6,661 nt of DNA, from assembly GCA_034435395.1 (NCBI GenBank), contig DAOTXK010000397.1:1-6661 (forward strand). The letters are read 5' to 3'. This stretch comes from DAOTXK01 sp034435395. GTDB taxonomy: Bacteria; Chloroflexota; Anaerolineae; Aggregatilineales; Ch27. Of this stretch, positions 1-5,684 are shown piece by piece (position 1 is the stretch's first letter; the number at the start of each line of letters is the position of its first letter). The position numbers and the translations under genes are program-made. Below the pieces are notes generated by a model. It ran no database searches. It worked only from the letters and a program-made list of their open reading frames with translations, and had not been told where the DNA came from.

Positions 1-2
1 AG

Positions 3-1706
3 GTATCCGGCGCGGAACTGGGGTTTGTGGCCGCCATGCTGCTGCTGGCCGCCGGGCTGCGGATCGTCGGCCTGAGCTACGGCCAGCCCGACCCGAGGCG
101 GATGCCCAGCTACACCCCCCACCAGATGCTCCATGAAGGCGCGCCCATCCACCCGGACGAGTACTTCTACGTCGCCATCCCGCTGCAAATGCTGGTCAAA
201 CGCCAGCTTCACCCCCAGTTCTTTGAAAATCCGTCCTTCCTGATCAACCTCAACTTCGTCACTTACTGGCTGACCGGCGCGGGCGATGGCATCACCCCAG
301 AAGATCGGATCGATGTCGGGCAGCGACAGTACGCGCCCTTTCCTCTCTATGTAGTGGGCCGCACCTATTCGGCGCTGGGCGGGGTGCTGGCCGTGGCGGG
401 GGTTTACGCCATTTCCCGGCGGATCGCGCCCTCCCCGTCAGGAGGACGGCGCGCCGCCGCCGGGGCCGGGATGGTGGCAGCGGCCTGCTTCCCGCTGGTC
501 CAGCACGCTCACTACGCCACCACCAGCAGCCTAGCTGCCGGGTTCGCCACGGTGAGCGCCTGGGCGAGTCTGCTCGCCCTGCGACGGCGGCTCGACAGCT
601 GGCGCTCCGGCTGGCCATTCCTCCTGGCCGGGACCGCCGCCGGGCTGGCCACCGGCAATCGCTACAACGCCGCCGCCATCGCGATCATCGTTTTCCTGGC
701 CGGACTGGTCCTGCTGTACCGGCATCAATCGCGGCGGGCAGTGGCCGTCGTACTGACCGGATGGGCGCTAGTCCCGCTGACGTTTTTCTTCACCTCGCCC
801 TACATCCTGCGGGACTTCCAACGGGCCTGGAACGACTTCCGCTACATCACCAGCCAGTACCTGTGCGGCGCGGACAACGCCTTCGCCACGCCGCACGGTC
901 TGTGGTTTGAGTGCCGCTACCTGATCCTGTTTGGCCTGGGGATTCCGGCGGCGTCGGCGGCCCTCCTCGGCCTGTACGCCGCCTGGCAGCACCGCCCGAC
1001 CTGGTCCAAGGCGCTGCGGCAGAACTCCCTCCTGCTGGATACGGCGATCCTGCTGGGTTGCCTGATCCCGTACAGCCTGGTGGCCCTGCGCACCGTCCGC
1101 CCCAACTACGGCGATCAGCTCCTGCTGCCCATCATCCCGCTGGGGGCAGTCCTGGCCGGGATCGGGGCGGCCTGGCTGGCCGAGCGGCTCCCCGCCCACA
1201 GGACCGTGCTGGCCCCGGCATTGATCGGCCTCCTGGTGATCGAACCGCTGGCGCTGGCCGTGCCAGCCACGCGCCAGTTTGCCGGGCCGGACACGCGGCA
1301 GATCATGGCGGCGTGGGTCTACGATCACCTGCCGCGCGGGGCACACATCCACCTCAACGGGCCATACAACGTGGCGCTGGACGCCGCCGACTATTCTTGG
1401 ACGCAGAACTACGCGGGCGACCTGCCCTCCCTGGCGGCCATCCAGGCCGAAGGCGCCGACTACCTGATCCTGTCCGACGCCTGGTACCGCGACGTGGCCC
1501 GGTCCTGGGAGTTTGTGCCGGCGGCGTACCGGGAAATGCTGGCCGAGTATCTGGCGACGTTTGACCGGGAAGCCGTCCGCATCAGCCACCTGGAGCGCCC
1601 GCGCTGGCTTGGTAGCGAGTCGATCATGAACACCATGAGCTACTGGCACAACCCCAGCCTGACGGTCTACTGCCTGCACGAGGCGGCCTGCGCCGCCGTC
1701 CGCTAG
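3..1706 (+). CDS. GT39/PMT-like polytopic membrane glycosyltransferase, 5' end outside window
   Basis: This is a many-helix membrane protein of the GT-C fold, resembling family 39 enzymes that move a sugar from a polyprenyl-phosphate carrier to an acceptor on the outer face of the membrane. Numbering from a GTG at 27, a hydrophobic helix (about residues 4-18) is followed by an outer loop with HPDE (42-45), the place where GT-C enzymes keep their catalytic acidic pair. Further hydrophobic segments lie near 107-130, 145-185, 197-230, 238-257, 298-320, 336-354, 365-385 and 394-413. The motif RPNYGDQLLLPIIPL (358-372) resembles the late-helix motif of the family. A soluble tail of about 145 residues follows (WVYDHLPRGAHIHLNGPYN, then GADYLILSDAWY), as in many large GT39-like proteins. 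The frame is open upstream to the window edge (VSGAELGF before the GTG), and the GTG has no convincing ribosome site, so the true start probably lies to the left. Donor and acceptor cannot be named. Confidence 0.8.
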   Translation, partial: VSGAELGFVAAMLLLAAGLRIVGLSYGQPDPRRMPSYTPHQMLHEGAPIHPDEYFYVAIPLQMLVKRQLHPQFFENPSFLINLNFVTYWLTGAGDGITPEDRIDVGQRQYAPFPLYVVGRTYSALGGVLAVAGVYAISRRIAPSPSGGRRAAAGAGMVAAACFPLVQHAHYATTSSLAAGFATVSAWASLLALRRRLDSWRSGWPFLLAGTAAGLATGNRYNAAAIAIIVFLAGLVLLYRHQSRRAVAVVLTGWALVPLTFFFTSPYILRDFQRAWNDFRYITSQYLCGADNAFATPHGLWFECRYLILFGLGIPAASAALLGLYAAWQHRPTWSKALRQNSLLLDTAILLGCLIPYSLVALRTVRPNYGDQLLLPIIPLGAVLAGIGAAWLAERLPAHRTVLAPALIGLLVIEPLALAVPATRQFAGPDTRQIMAAWVYDHLPRGAHIHLNGPYNVALDAADYSWTQNYAGDLPSLAAIQAEGADYLILSDAWYRDVARSWEFVPAAYREMLAEYLATFDREAVRISHLERPRWLGSESIMNTMSYWHNPSLTVYCLHEAACAAVR

Positions 1707-1731
1707 CGGCCCCGGAGCCAACGATTCCCCA

Positions 1732-1761
1732 TTGCCCGGCGCGGCCACCCTCGTTTATAGT
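1732..1761 (+). promoter_or_regulatory. Candidate sigma70-type promoter for the zinc-ribbon gene
   Basis: TTGCCC (1732-1737, 4/6 to TTGACA) and TATAGT (1756-1761, 5/6 to TATAAT) are separated by 18 bp. The pair sits in the 90-bp gap after the glycosyltransferase and would start RNA near 1768, about 30 nt before the next ATG. A -10 this close to consensus stands out in GC-rich DNA. No clear intrinsic terminator is seen for the preceding gene, so read-through is also possible. Confidence 0.4.
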
Positions 1762-1796
1762 GAAGACAGCGGCGGTTGAGTCCGGGCGGTTGACCC

Positions 1797-2054
1797 ATGT
1801 ATATTGCCTGTCCCCGGTGCGACTGGCGGCCCACGCCGGATGTCCAGTGGGCGTGTGACTGCGGCCATCGCTGGCACACCTTCGCCACCCACGGGGTGTG
1901 CCCGGCCTGCGGCAAGCGCTGGACGGTGACCCAGTGTGGGCCGTGCGGGGCGTGGTCCGACCACGAGGACTGGTACCATGACGACGACGGCGGCCTGACG
2001 GTGGAGGAATACCTGGCCGATCCCCGCCGGGCCAGGGAGCCGCAGACGGCCTAA
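1797..2054 (+). CDS. Small conserved zinc-ribbon protein, function unknown
   Basis: This 85-residue cytoplasmic protein has no signal peptide or membrane segment. It carries four cysteine knuckles: CPRC (5-8), CDCGHRWH (20-27, with Cys20 and Cys22 plus two His), CPAC (35-38) and CGPC (47-50). The spacing suits two bound zinc ions in a double zinc ribbon. The last knuckle is followed by WSDHEDWYHDDDGG (53-66), an acidic aromatic stretch. From memory, small proteins with this layout and a C-terminal HEDWYH-like motif occur in several bacterial phyla as uncharacterised families; I know of no assigned function. The ATG at 1797 is the first in frame after the stop-rich gap. Its ribosome site is weak (GGCGGTTGA just upstream). 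The gene stands alone between two candidate promoters. Nucleic-acid binding or a chaperone role would be a guess. Confidence 0.8.
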   Translation: MYIACPRCDWRPTPDVQWACDCGHRWHTFATHGVCPACGKRWTVTQCGPCGAWSDHEDWYHDDDGGLTVEEYLADPRRAREPQTA

Positions 2055-2066
2055 GACGGCATTCAC

Positions 2067-2095
2067 TTGGTCACAGGCGCGAAGGGTGGTATACA
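2067..2095 (+). promoter_or_regulatory. Candidate extended -10 promoter for the ABC ATPase gene
   Basis: TTGGTC (2067-2072, 3/6 to consensus) lies 17 bp before TATACA (2090-2095, 4/6). The -10 is preceded by TG plus one base (2087-2088), the extended -10 arrangement that compensates for a weak -35. An overlapping CATAAT (2094-2099, 5/6) is an alternative -10 but has no well-spaced -35. RNA would begin near 2102, a few bases before the protein start, so the leader would be very short. The -10 lies inside the palindrome at 2085-2109. Confidence 0.45.
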
Positions 2096-2109
2096 TAATG
2101 TGTGCCACC
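2085..2109 (+). promoter_or_regulatory. 25-bp imperfect palindrome overlapping the -10: probable repressor operator
   Basis: The two 12-bp arms are complementary at 10 of 12 positions around a central A at 2097. The left arm is GGTGGTATACAT and the right arm is ATGTGTGCCACC. The only mismatches are at the sixth and eighth bases of each arm. A dyad of this size covering the -10 element fits the binding site of a dimeric repressor such as a GntR- or LacI-family protein, which would block RNA polymerase. The regulator is not encoded in this window and the family is inferred only from operator shape. Confidence 0.5.
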
Positions 2110-2122
2110 TTGCTGACCCTGG

Positions 2123-3685
2123 ATGGGTGCCCCCATGAGCCAACCAACGGCGGTCCTGCCCTCCGGCCACACCCGCATCGACGCCGTCGAGATGCGCGGC
2201 ATCACCAAACGGTTCCCCGGCGTGCTGGCCAACGACCGCGTGGACTTCGACGTGCGGGCGGGGGAGATCCACGCCCTGCTGGGCGAAAACGGCGCGGGCA
2301 AAAGCACGCTGATGAAAATCCTCTACGGCCTCTACCGGCAGGACGCGGGCGAGGTCCTGCTCAACGGGCAGCCGGTGCACTTCCATTCCCCGGCGGACGC
2401 GCTGGCGCAGGGCATCGGCATGATCCACCAGCACTTCATGCTGGTCCAGACGTTGACCGTGACCGAAAACGTGGCGCTGGGCATGAAGGCGCTGGGCGTG
2501 CGGGTGGACTTGAAGGGCGTGCGCCAGCGGCTGGTGGAGATCGCCGAGGCCTACCGGCTCAAGGTCAATCCCGACGCCTATATCTGGCAGCTTTCCGTGG
2601 GCGAGCAGCAGCGAGTGGAGATCGTCAAGGCGCTCTACCGGGGCGGCGCGCTGATCATCCTGGACGAGCCGACCGCCGTGCTCACCCCCCAGGAGGTGGA
2701 CGAGCTATTCATCACCCTCAAACAGATGCGCGACCAGGGCCACGCCCTGATCTTCATCTCCCACAAGCTGCACGAGGTGCAGAACCTCAGCGACCGCATC
2801 ACGGTGATGCGCGACGGGCGGGTGGTGGATACCGTGCCCAACGCGGGCATCGACCAGCGCACCCTGGCCCGCATGATGGTCGGGCGGGATGTCCGGCTTC
2901 AGCCCGATCGGCCACCGGTCCAGGCGGGGGCGGTCAAGCTGCGGCTGCGCGACCTGACCGTCGACAATGACCAGGGCCGGCCCGCCCTGCGCGGCGTCTC
3001 CCTGGAGGTGCGGGCCGGGGAAATTGTGGGGATCGCCGGCGTCTCCGGCAACGGGCAGCGCGAGCTGGCGGAGGTGATCGCCGGGCTGCGACCGGCGGCC
3101 GGCGGGGTGATGGAACTGGACGGCCGCTCGATCATCAACGCGCCGGTGGCGGAGCGGCTCCAGGCTGGCCTGTCCTTCATCCCGGAGGAGCGCACCAAAC
3201 ACGGCACCATTGGCGCTTTCTCGGTGGCGGAAAACGCCATCCTACAAACGCACGGCGAGGAACCGTTCGCTCGCCACATCTTCTTTGATTTCGGCGCGAT
3301 CGCCCGCCACACTGCCAACCTGATCCAGCGCTTCAACATCAAAACCCCCTCGGCGGAGACGCCGGTCAAAAACCTCTCCGGCGGCAACATCCAGAAGCTG
3401 ATCCTGGCGCGGGAGTTATCCCGCCGCCCGGTGCTGCTGATCGCCGCCCAGCCGACGCGCGGCGTGGACATCAGCGCCACCGAATACATCCGGCAAATCC
3501 TGATGGAGCAGCGCAGCGCCGGGGTGGCCATCCTGCTGATCTCGGAGGACCTGGACGAAATCCTGGCCCTCTCCGACCGGATCGTGGTGTTGTACGAGGG
3601 ACAGGTGATGGGCGAGGTATCACGTGAGGCAGCCGACGTGGAGGCCCTGGGCCTGATGATGGCGGGGGCCAGGGCCAGCGCCTAG
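2123..3685 (+). CDS. Tandem ABC ATPase of a nucleoside/simple-sugar importer (YufO/RbsA type)
   Basis: This 520-residue protein holds two ABC domains in one chain, the usual size for ATPases of carbohydrate- and nucleoside-uptake (CUT2, BMP-type) importers. It would act at the inner face of the membrane. Domain 1 is complete: Walker A GENGAGKST (54-62), Q-loop Gln103, signature LSVGEQQ (157-163), Walker B IILDEP (178-183) and H-loop His214. Domain 2 has the degenerate Walker A GVSGNGQ (306-312), signature LSGGN (418-422), AAQPTRGVD (441-449) in place of a standard Walker B, and SED (474-476) with no H-loop His. That asymmetry is normal in this family and is not a sign of decay. The PTRGVD form and the domain-2 sequence resemble nucleoside/BMP-type ATPases, but the substrate is not proven. 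ATG at 2123 and at 2135 (12 bp later, with GGA 11 nt upstream) are both possible starts; neither has a strong ribosome site. The two permease genes and the substrate-binding lipoprotein that usually adjoin it are absent here. Confidence 0.9.
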   Translation: MGAPMSQPTAVLPSGHTRIDAVEMRGITKRFPGVLANDRVDFDVRAGEIHALLGENGAGKSTLMKILYGLYRQDAGEVLLNGQPVHFHSPADALAQGIGMIHQHFMLVQTLTVTENVALGMKALGVRVDLKGVRQRLVEIAEAYRLKVNPDAYIWQLSVGEQQRVEIVKALYRGGALIILDEPTAVLTPQEVDELFITLKQMRDQGHALIFISHKLHEVQNLSDRITVMRDGRVVDTVPNAGIDQRTLARMMVGRDVRLQPDRPPVQAGAVKLRLRDLTVDNDQGRPALRGVSLEVRAGEIVGIAGVSGNGQRELAEVIAGLRPAAGGVMELDGRSIINAPVAERLQAGLSFIPEERTKHGTIGAFSVAENAILQTHGEEPFARHIFFDFGAIARHTANLIQRFNIKTPSAETPVKNLSGGNIQKLILARELSRRPVLLIAAQPTRGVDISATEYIRQILMEQRSAGVAILLISEDLDEILALSDRIVVLYEGQVMGEVSREAADVEALGLMMAGARASA

Positions 3686-3698
3686 ATCAGCCAACAAA

Positions 3699-3734
3699 AG
3701 CCTGAGCGCGGTGATAAGCTCACTGGCTCAGGCT
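3699..3734 (-). terminator. Long hairpin terminator, T-tract on the minus strand
   Basis: A perfect 9-bp inverted repeat, AGCCTGAGC (3699-3707) and GCTCAGGCT (3726-3734), continues inward. C3709-G3725, a G3710/T3724 wobble and GTGA (3711-3714) with TCAC (3720-3723) make a stem of about 15 bp with one bulged G and a 5-nt loop. Read on the minus strand, the stem is followed by TTTTGTT, a good intrinsic terminator. Read on the + strand it is followed by CCCACAA with no U-tract, so it would stop the ABC transcript only weakly, although it lies 13 bp after that stop codon. Confidence 0.65.
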
Positions 3735-3793
3735 CCCACAATGAGGCACGATTACGATGGATAGGCGTCGGCGAGGGTTCAGTCCGGCAACCG

Positions 3794-3810
3794 GGCTGGC
3801 ACGGCCAGCC
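3794..3810. repeat. Perfect 7-bp hairpin GGCTGGC-ACG-GCCAGCC in a GC-rich structured stretch
   Basis: GGCTGGC (3794-3800) and GCCAGCC (3804-3810) are perfectly complementary across a 3-nt loop. Close by, 3811-3853 is rich in GGCGG and CCGCC blocks that can pair with each other: on the minus strand GGCCGCCGC near 3845-3853 pairs with GCGGC plus GGCC near 3815-3824 across one bulge. No coding frame on either strand explains this stretch. It would lie in the 3' half of the predicted minus-strand RNA. Confidence 0.5.
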
Positions 3811-3857
3811 TGGCGGCCCGCCGCCCCGGGGGCGATAGCGCGGCGGCGGCCAAACCT

Positions 3858-3902
3858 TTACAGATAGGCGATGTAGCCAAATACGAGACGTAAGAACTTC
3901 AT
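3858..3902 (-). CDS. Putative 14-residue peptide MKFLRLVFGYIAYL
   Basis: The minus strand reads ATG at 3902 through 14 codons to TAA at 3858-3860, giving a basic start (Lys2, Arg5) and a hydrophobic, aromatic remainder. Upstream of the ATG is AGGGGGTGG, matching the ideal AAGGAGGTGA pattern at 7 of 9 aligned bases, with 7 nt between the GGGGG run and the ATG. A similar AGGGGG with the same spacing precedes the kinase gene in this window. Codon choice (TTA, CGT, GTA, TTT) is less GC-biased than in the neighbouring genes. A peptide this short could be membrane-active, a signal, a leader peptide, or chance. I recognise no family. The ribosome site and flanking transcription signals are the main support. 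Confidence 0.3.
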   Translation of the reverse strand: MKFLRLVFGYIAYL

Positions 3903-3977
3903 GTTTCCACCCCCTGCGCGGGCCTGTAACGTTGATACAGCGGCCGAGACACGCGGTAAATTGATGGTCTATCATCG

Positions 3978-3986
3978 ATCATAACA
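3978..3986 (-). promoter_or_regulatory. Minus-strand extended -10 (TGTTATGAT)
   Basis: On the minus strand TG plus T plus TATGAT (5/6 to TATAAT) forms an extended -10. The -35 region 17 bp upstream, GTCACG, is poor (3/6). A near-palindrome, ATCATCGATCAT (3971-3982, 10 of 12 positions symmetric around ATCGAT), covers the -10 and start region and might bind a regulator. TCTAT (3968-3972) and ATAGA (3986-3990) flank it as a weak outer inverted repeat. Confidence 0.3.
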
Positions 3987-4001
3987 TAGAAGGCTGTTGC
4001 C

Positions 4002-4030
4002 GTGACCGCCGACAATAGATTCTTTATAAA
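4002..4030 (+). promoter_or_regulatory. Candidate sigma70-type promoter for the regulator-methyltransferase-kinase operon
   Basis: GTGACC (4002-4007, 4/6 to TTGACA) and TATAAA (4025-4030, 5/6 to TATAAT) are separated by 17 bp in the most AT-rich patch of the window. RNA would start near 4037, giving a leader of about 114 nt before the response-regulator ATG. It lies back to back with the minus-strand -10 at 3978-3986, so the two -35 regions overlap and the promoters may compete or share control. Confidence 0.45.
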
Positions 4031-4089
4031 TAATTCACATTTGCCGTCGGGGCGGGCGCCCGGCGACCATTCTCCCGCCGCCTCGTCCC

Positions 4090-4123
4090 CCGTCGCTGAG
4101 GCGTTTCCCCAGCGCGGCGACGG
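4090..4123 (+). other. Leader hairpin upstream of the response regulator
   Basis: CCGTCGC (4090-4096) and GCGACGG (4117-4123) are perfectly complementary. Past a bulged T4124, CCC (4087-4089) can also pair with GGG (4125-4127). CGCTG (4094-4098) can alternatively pair with CAGCG (4110-4114), so two exclusive folds exist. The structure ends about 16 nt before the AAGGAG ribosome site (4139-4144). It matches no riboswitch class I know. It may simply be structured GC-rich leader RNA. Confidence 0.35.
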
Positions 4124-4150
4124 TGGGCCAGTATCCACAAGGAGCGCCTG

Positions 4151-4534
4151 ATGGGCAAACGAATCCTGATTGTGGAAGACGAAGAGGACAACGTGATCGT
4201 GATCAGCCAAATCCTGGAATTGATGATGGGGCAGGAGGAGATTCTGGTGGCCCGCGATGGCCACGAGGCCATGAACATGGCTTACCAGCACCATCCCGAT
4301 ATCATTCTGATGGATCTCACCCTGCCGAAGCTGTCCGGTTGGGAAGTCACCCGCTCGCTCCGCAATGATGAACAGTTCCATCACACCCCCATCCTGGCGC
4401 TGACAGCTCATGCCATGGTCGGCGACCGGGACCGGGCGTTGGCAGCGGGCTGCGATGACTACTACGCCAAACCGATCGACGTGGATGACTTCATCCGTTT
4501 CGTCCAACCCTACCTGCGCGAGAACACCCACTGA
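4151..4534 (+). CDS. Receiver-only response regulator (CheY/DivK-like)
   Basis: The 127 residues form one REC domain with no output domain. Key positions are intact: acidic pocket Glu9-Asp10-Glu11 in ILIVEDEEDN, phospho-acceptor Asp55 in IILMDLTLP, switch Thr85 in ALTAHA and Lys107 in YAKPID. Proteins like this are phosphorylated by a histidine kinase and act by binding a partner or relaying the phosphate, not by binding DNA. The start is well supported by AAGGAG (4139-4144) six nt before the ATG. It is followed after 49 bp by the methyltransferase and then by a histidine kinase, its likely partner. Its output target is not evident; the neighbouring methyltransferase is one candidate, by inference only. 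Confidence 0.92.
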   Translation: MGKRILIVEDEEDNVIVISQILELMMGQEEILVARDGHEAMNMAYQHHPDIILMDLTLPKLSGWEVTRSLRNDEQFHHTPILALTAHAMVGDRDRALAAGCDDYYAKPIDVDDFIRFVQPYLRENTH

Positions 4535-4570
4535 CCCCCTATCCGTTTTTGGTGCGGCCCAGCGTCAGAA

Positions 4571-4579
4571 AAGGAGGAG
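4571..4579 (+). promoter_or_regulatory. Strong Shine-Dalgarno AAGGAGGAG fixing the methyltransferase start
   Basis: GGAGG (4573-4577) lies 6 nt before ATG 4584. The same frame is open further upstream to an ATG at 4410, but that longer version would overlap the response-regulator gene and its extra residues are low-complexity Arg/Thr/Ser/Pro, typical of a shadow frame. The site therefore decides the start at 4584. Confidence 0.8.
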
Positions 4580-4583
4580 CGAC

Positions 4584-5645
4584 ATGTGGCGAAAACTTAA
4601 GGTGTGGTGGTGCATGATGGCCAACATCGGGCCGTCCATGCGCCTGGGACGGCAGGCCGACCGCCTCTACCGCTACTACGTGCTCAAGGCCCTGGCCGAC
4701 GACGGCCTGTTCGACTACCTGAAGGAGCCACGGACCTACGGGCAGATTCTGGCCGAGTTCGGCTACGCGGACATCGACTACACCCGCGGCCTGTTCGACA
4801 TCCTGGTCAGCGACAAACAGAACGTGATCACCCGGGAGGGCAACCTTTACCGACGGACGGCGGAACCGCTGCCCGACCTGGAAACCATCATCGGTCAGAC
4901 TGCCCGGCACATCCGCACGTTTCTGGTGCTGGCGGACGGCATGTCCCGCAACATCCCCAAGCGGCTCCGCCGGGAACCGGTCGAACTGCTGGAAAGCTTC
5001 GAAGAGGAGGGCCGCCAGCTCCTGAGCAAACTCGACAAGCTGCTGGGCGACCGCATCTACGCCACGATGCGGGAGGCGGTGTTCGCGCTGCTGGCGCGGG
5101 AGGATTTTGAGCTGATGCGCGGGCGCGACCTGCTGGAAGTGGGCTGCGGCAGCGGGCGAGAGACCGCCCACGTCTGGCTGAAACTGGGCGGCCAGACCCG
5201 CATCACCGGCGTGGACGCGGTGCCCGGCGTTCTGCAAATGGCCGAACAGAGCTTCGAGGCCCTGGTCAAGGAGATGAACCCCCATCACCCGCCCATCACG
5301 GCGGCCAACCGCCCGGTCTTCCGGGAGGCCAGCGTCACCAACCTGCCCTTTGAGGACAACAGCTTTGACGCCGCGCTGTCGCTCTTCCTGCTGCACTGGA
5401 CCGCCGACCCCCAGCAGGGGATCAACGAACTGGTGCGGGTGGTGAAGCCGGGCGGGTTGATCTTCGGCGCGCAGGCCTTTAAGCCGCTGGCCAACCCATA
5501 CTTTGACCTGGTCTTCCGCACCAGTGAAAACGTTCATGGCTTCTTTTGGAAGGAAGATTTTTTGCGGTGGTTCAGTCAGCATGGGGTGATCCCGGAGGTG
5601 CTGACCCCGGCGGGAGTCTTCCGCGCCCGTCTTCCCGGGGGTTAG
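4584..5645 (+). CDS. Class I SAM-dependent methyltransferase with N-terminal helical domain
   Basis: This 353-residue protein has two parts. Residues 1-170 are mostly helical, with a winged-helix-like stretch at about 28-95 (YRYYVLKALADDGLFDYLKEP, then TYGQILAEFG and a VITREGNLYRRT wing). This resembles the dimerisation domain of small-molecule O-methyltransferases. Residues 180-295 are a Rossmann-type methyltransferase core: motif I LLEVGCGSG (183-191), the ribose-binding acidic residue in TGVDAV (208-213, Asp211), an ASVTNLPFEDNSFD segment (249-262) and the post-III VVKPGG (286-291). The substrate cannot be read from sequence; small molecules are likelier than nucleic acid or protein because of the fold style. 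There is no membrane helix, though the first 12 residues (MWRKLKVWWCMM) are basic and aromatic and could touch the membrane. It sits between a response regulator and a histidine kinase in one apparent operon. Confidence 0.85.
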   Translation: MWRKLKVWWCMMANIGPSMRLGRQADRLYRYYVLKALADDGLFDYLKEPRTYGQILAEFGYADIDYTRGLFDILVSDKQNVITREGNLYRRTAEPLPDLETIIGQTARHIRTFLVLADGMSRNIPKRLRREPVELLESFEEEGRQLLSKLDKLLGDRIYATMREAVFALLAREDFELMRGRDLLEVGCGSGRETAHVWLKLGGQTRITGVDAVPGVLQMAEQSFEALVKEMNPHHPPITAANRPVFREASVTNLPFEDNSFDAALSLFLLHWTADPQQGINELVRVVKPGGLIFGAQAFKPLANPYFDLVFRTSENVHGFFWKEDFLRWFSQHGVIPEVLTPAGVFRARLPGG

Positions 5646-5684
5646 CGCGCCCGGTCAGTCACCCACCGGCCAGGGGGATGGGCC

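Larger units (their letters stand above)
3692..3971 (-). ncRNA. Predicted minus-strand small transcript with a 14-codon frame
   Basis: This is a predicted RNA of about 280 nt, inferred from three aligned signals. An extended -10 lies at 3978-3986 on the minus strand, a short frame with a good ribosome site is at 3858-3902, and a long hairpin followed by TTTTGTT ends it near 3692. Between the frame and the terminator the RNA would be very GC-rich and able to fold into several hairpins. It would be convergent with the ABC gene and divergent from the response-regulator operon. It matches no RNA family I recognise: there is no SRP, 6S, tmRNA or RNase P core. It could be a small regulatory RNA, a leader peptide transcript or a small peptide gene. 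The signals are seen; transcription is inferred. Confidence 0.35.

Noticed and set aside
768..1748. 326-residue open frame on the minus strand inside the glycosyltransferase
   Set aside because: It is antisense to a clear membrane protein, its composition (Gly, Gln, Val, Arg, Pro) is typical of the mirror of GC-rich codons, and it has no domain motif.
2880..3500. Loss of key residues in the second ABC domain as a sign of a decaying gene
   Set aside because: A degenerate Walker A (GVSGNGQ) and PTRGVD in place of a standard Walker B are the normal state of domain 2 in this ATPase family.
3774..3797. GGTTCAGTCC, resembling a tRNA T-arm
   Set aside because: The flanking bases do not form the 5-bp T-stem, and no acceptor or anticodon arm can be placed around it.
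3682..3975. 97-residue minus-strand frame over the intergenic gap
   Set aside because: It reads straight through the terminator hairpin, is rich in Pro, Arg and Trp, and lacks a convincing ribosome site. The 14-codon frame in another phase is better supported.
3899..4531. 210-residue minus-strand frame running from the response regulator into the intergenic gap
   Set aside because: It is mostly the mirror of the receiver gene, has no family motifs, and crosses both the promoter region and the leader hairpin.
4410..4583. N-terminal extension of the methyltransferase from ATG 4410
   Set aside because: It overlaps the receiver gene, has shadow-like composition and is bypassed by the strong ribosome site before 4584.
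4539..5582. 347-residue open frame on the minus strand over the methyltransferase
   Set aside because: The + strand gene has a strong ribosome site and complete SAM-binding motifs; the minus frame is rich in Gln, Val and His with no recognisable domain.
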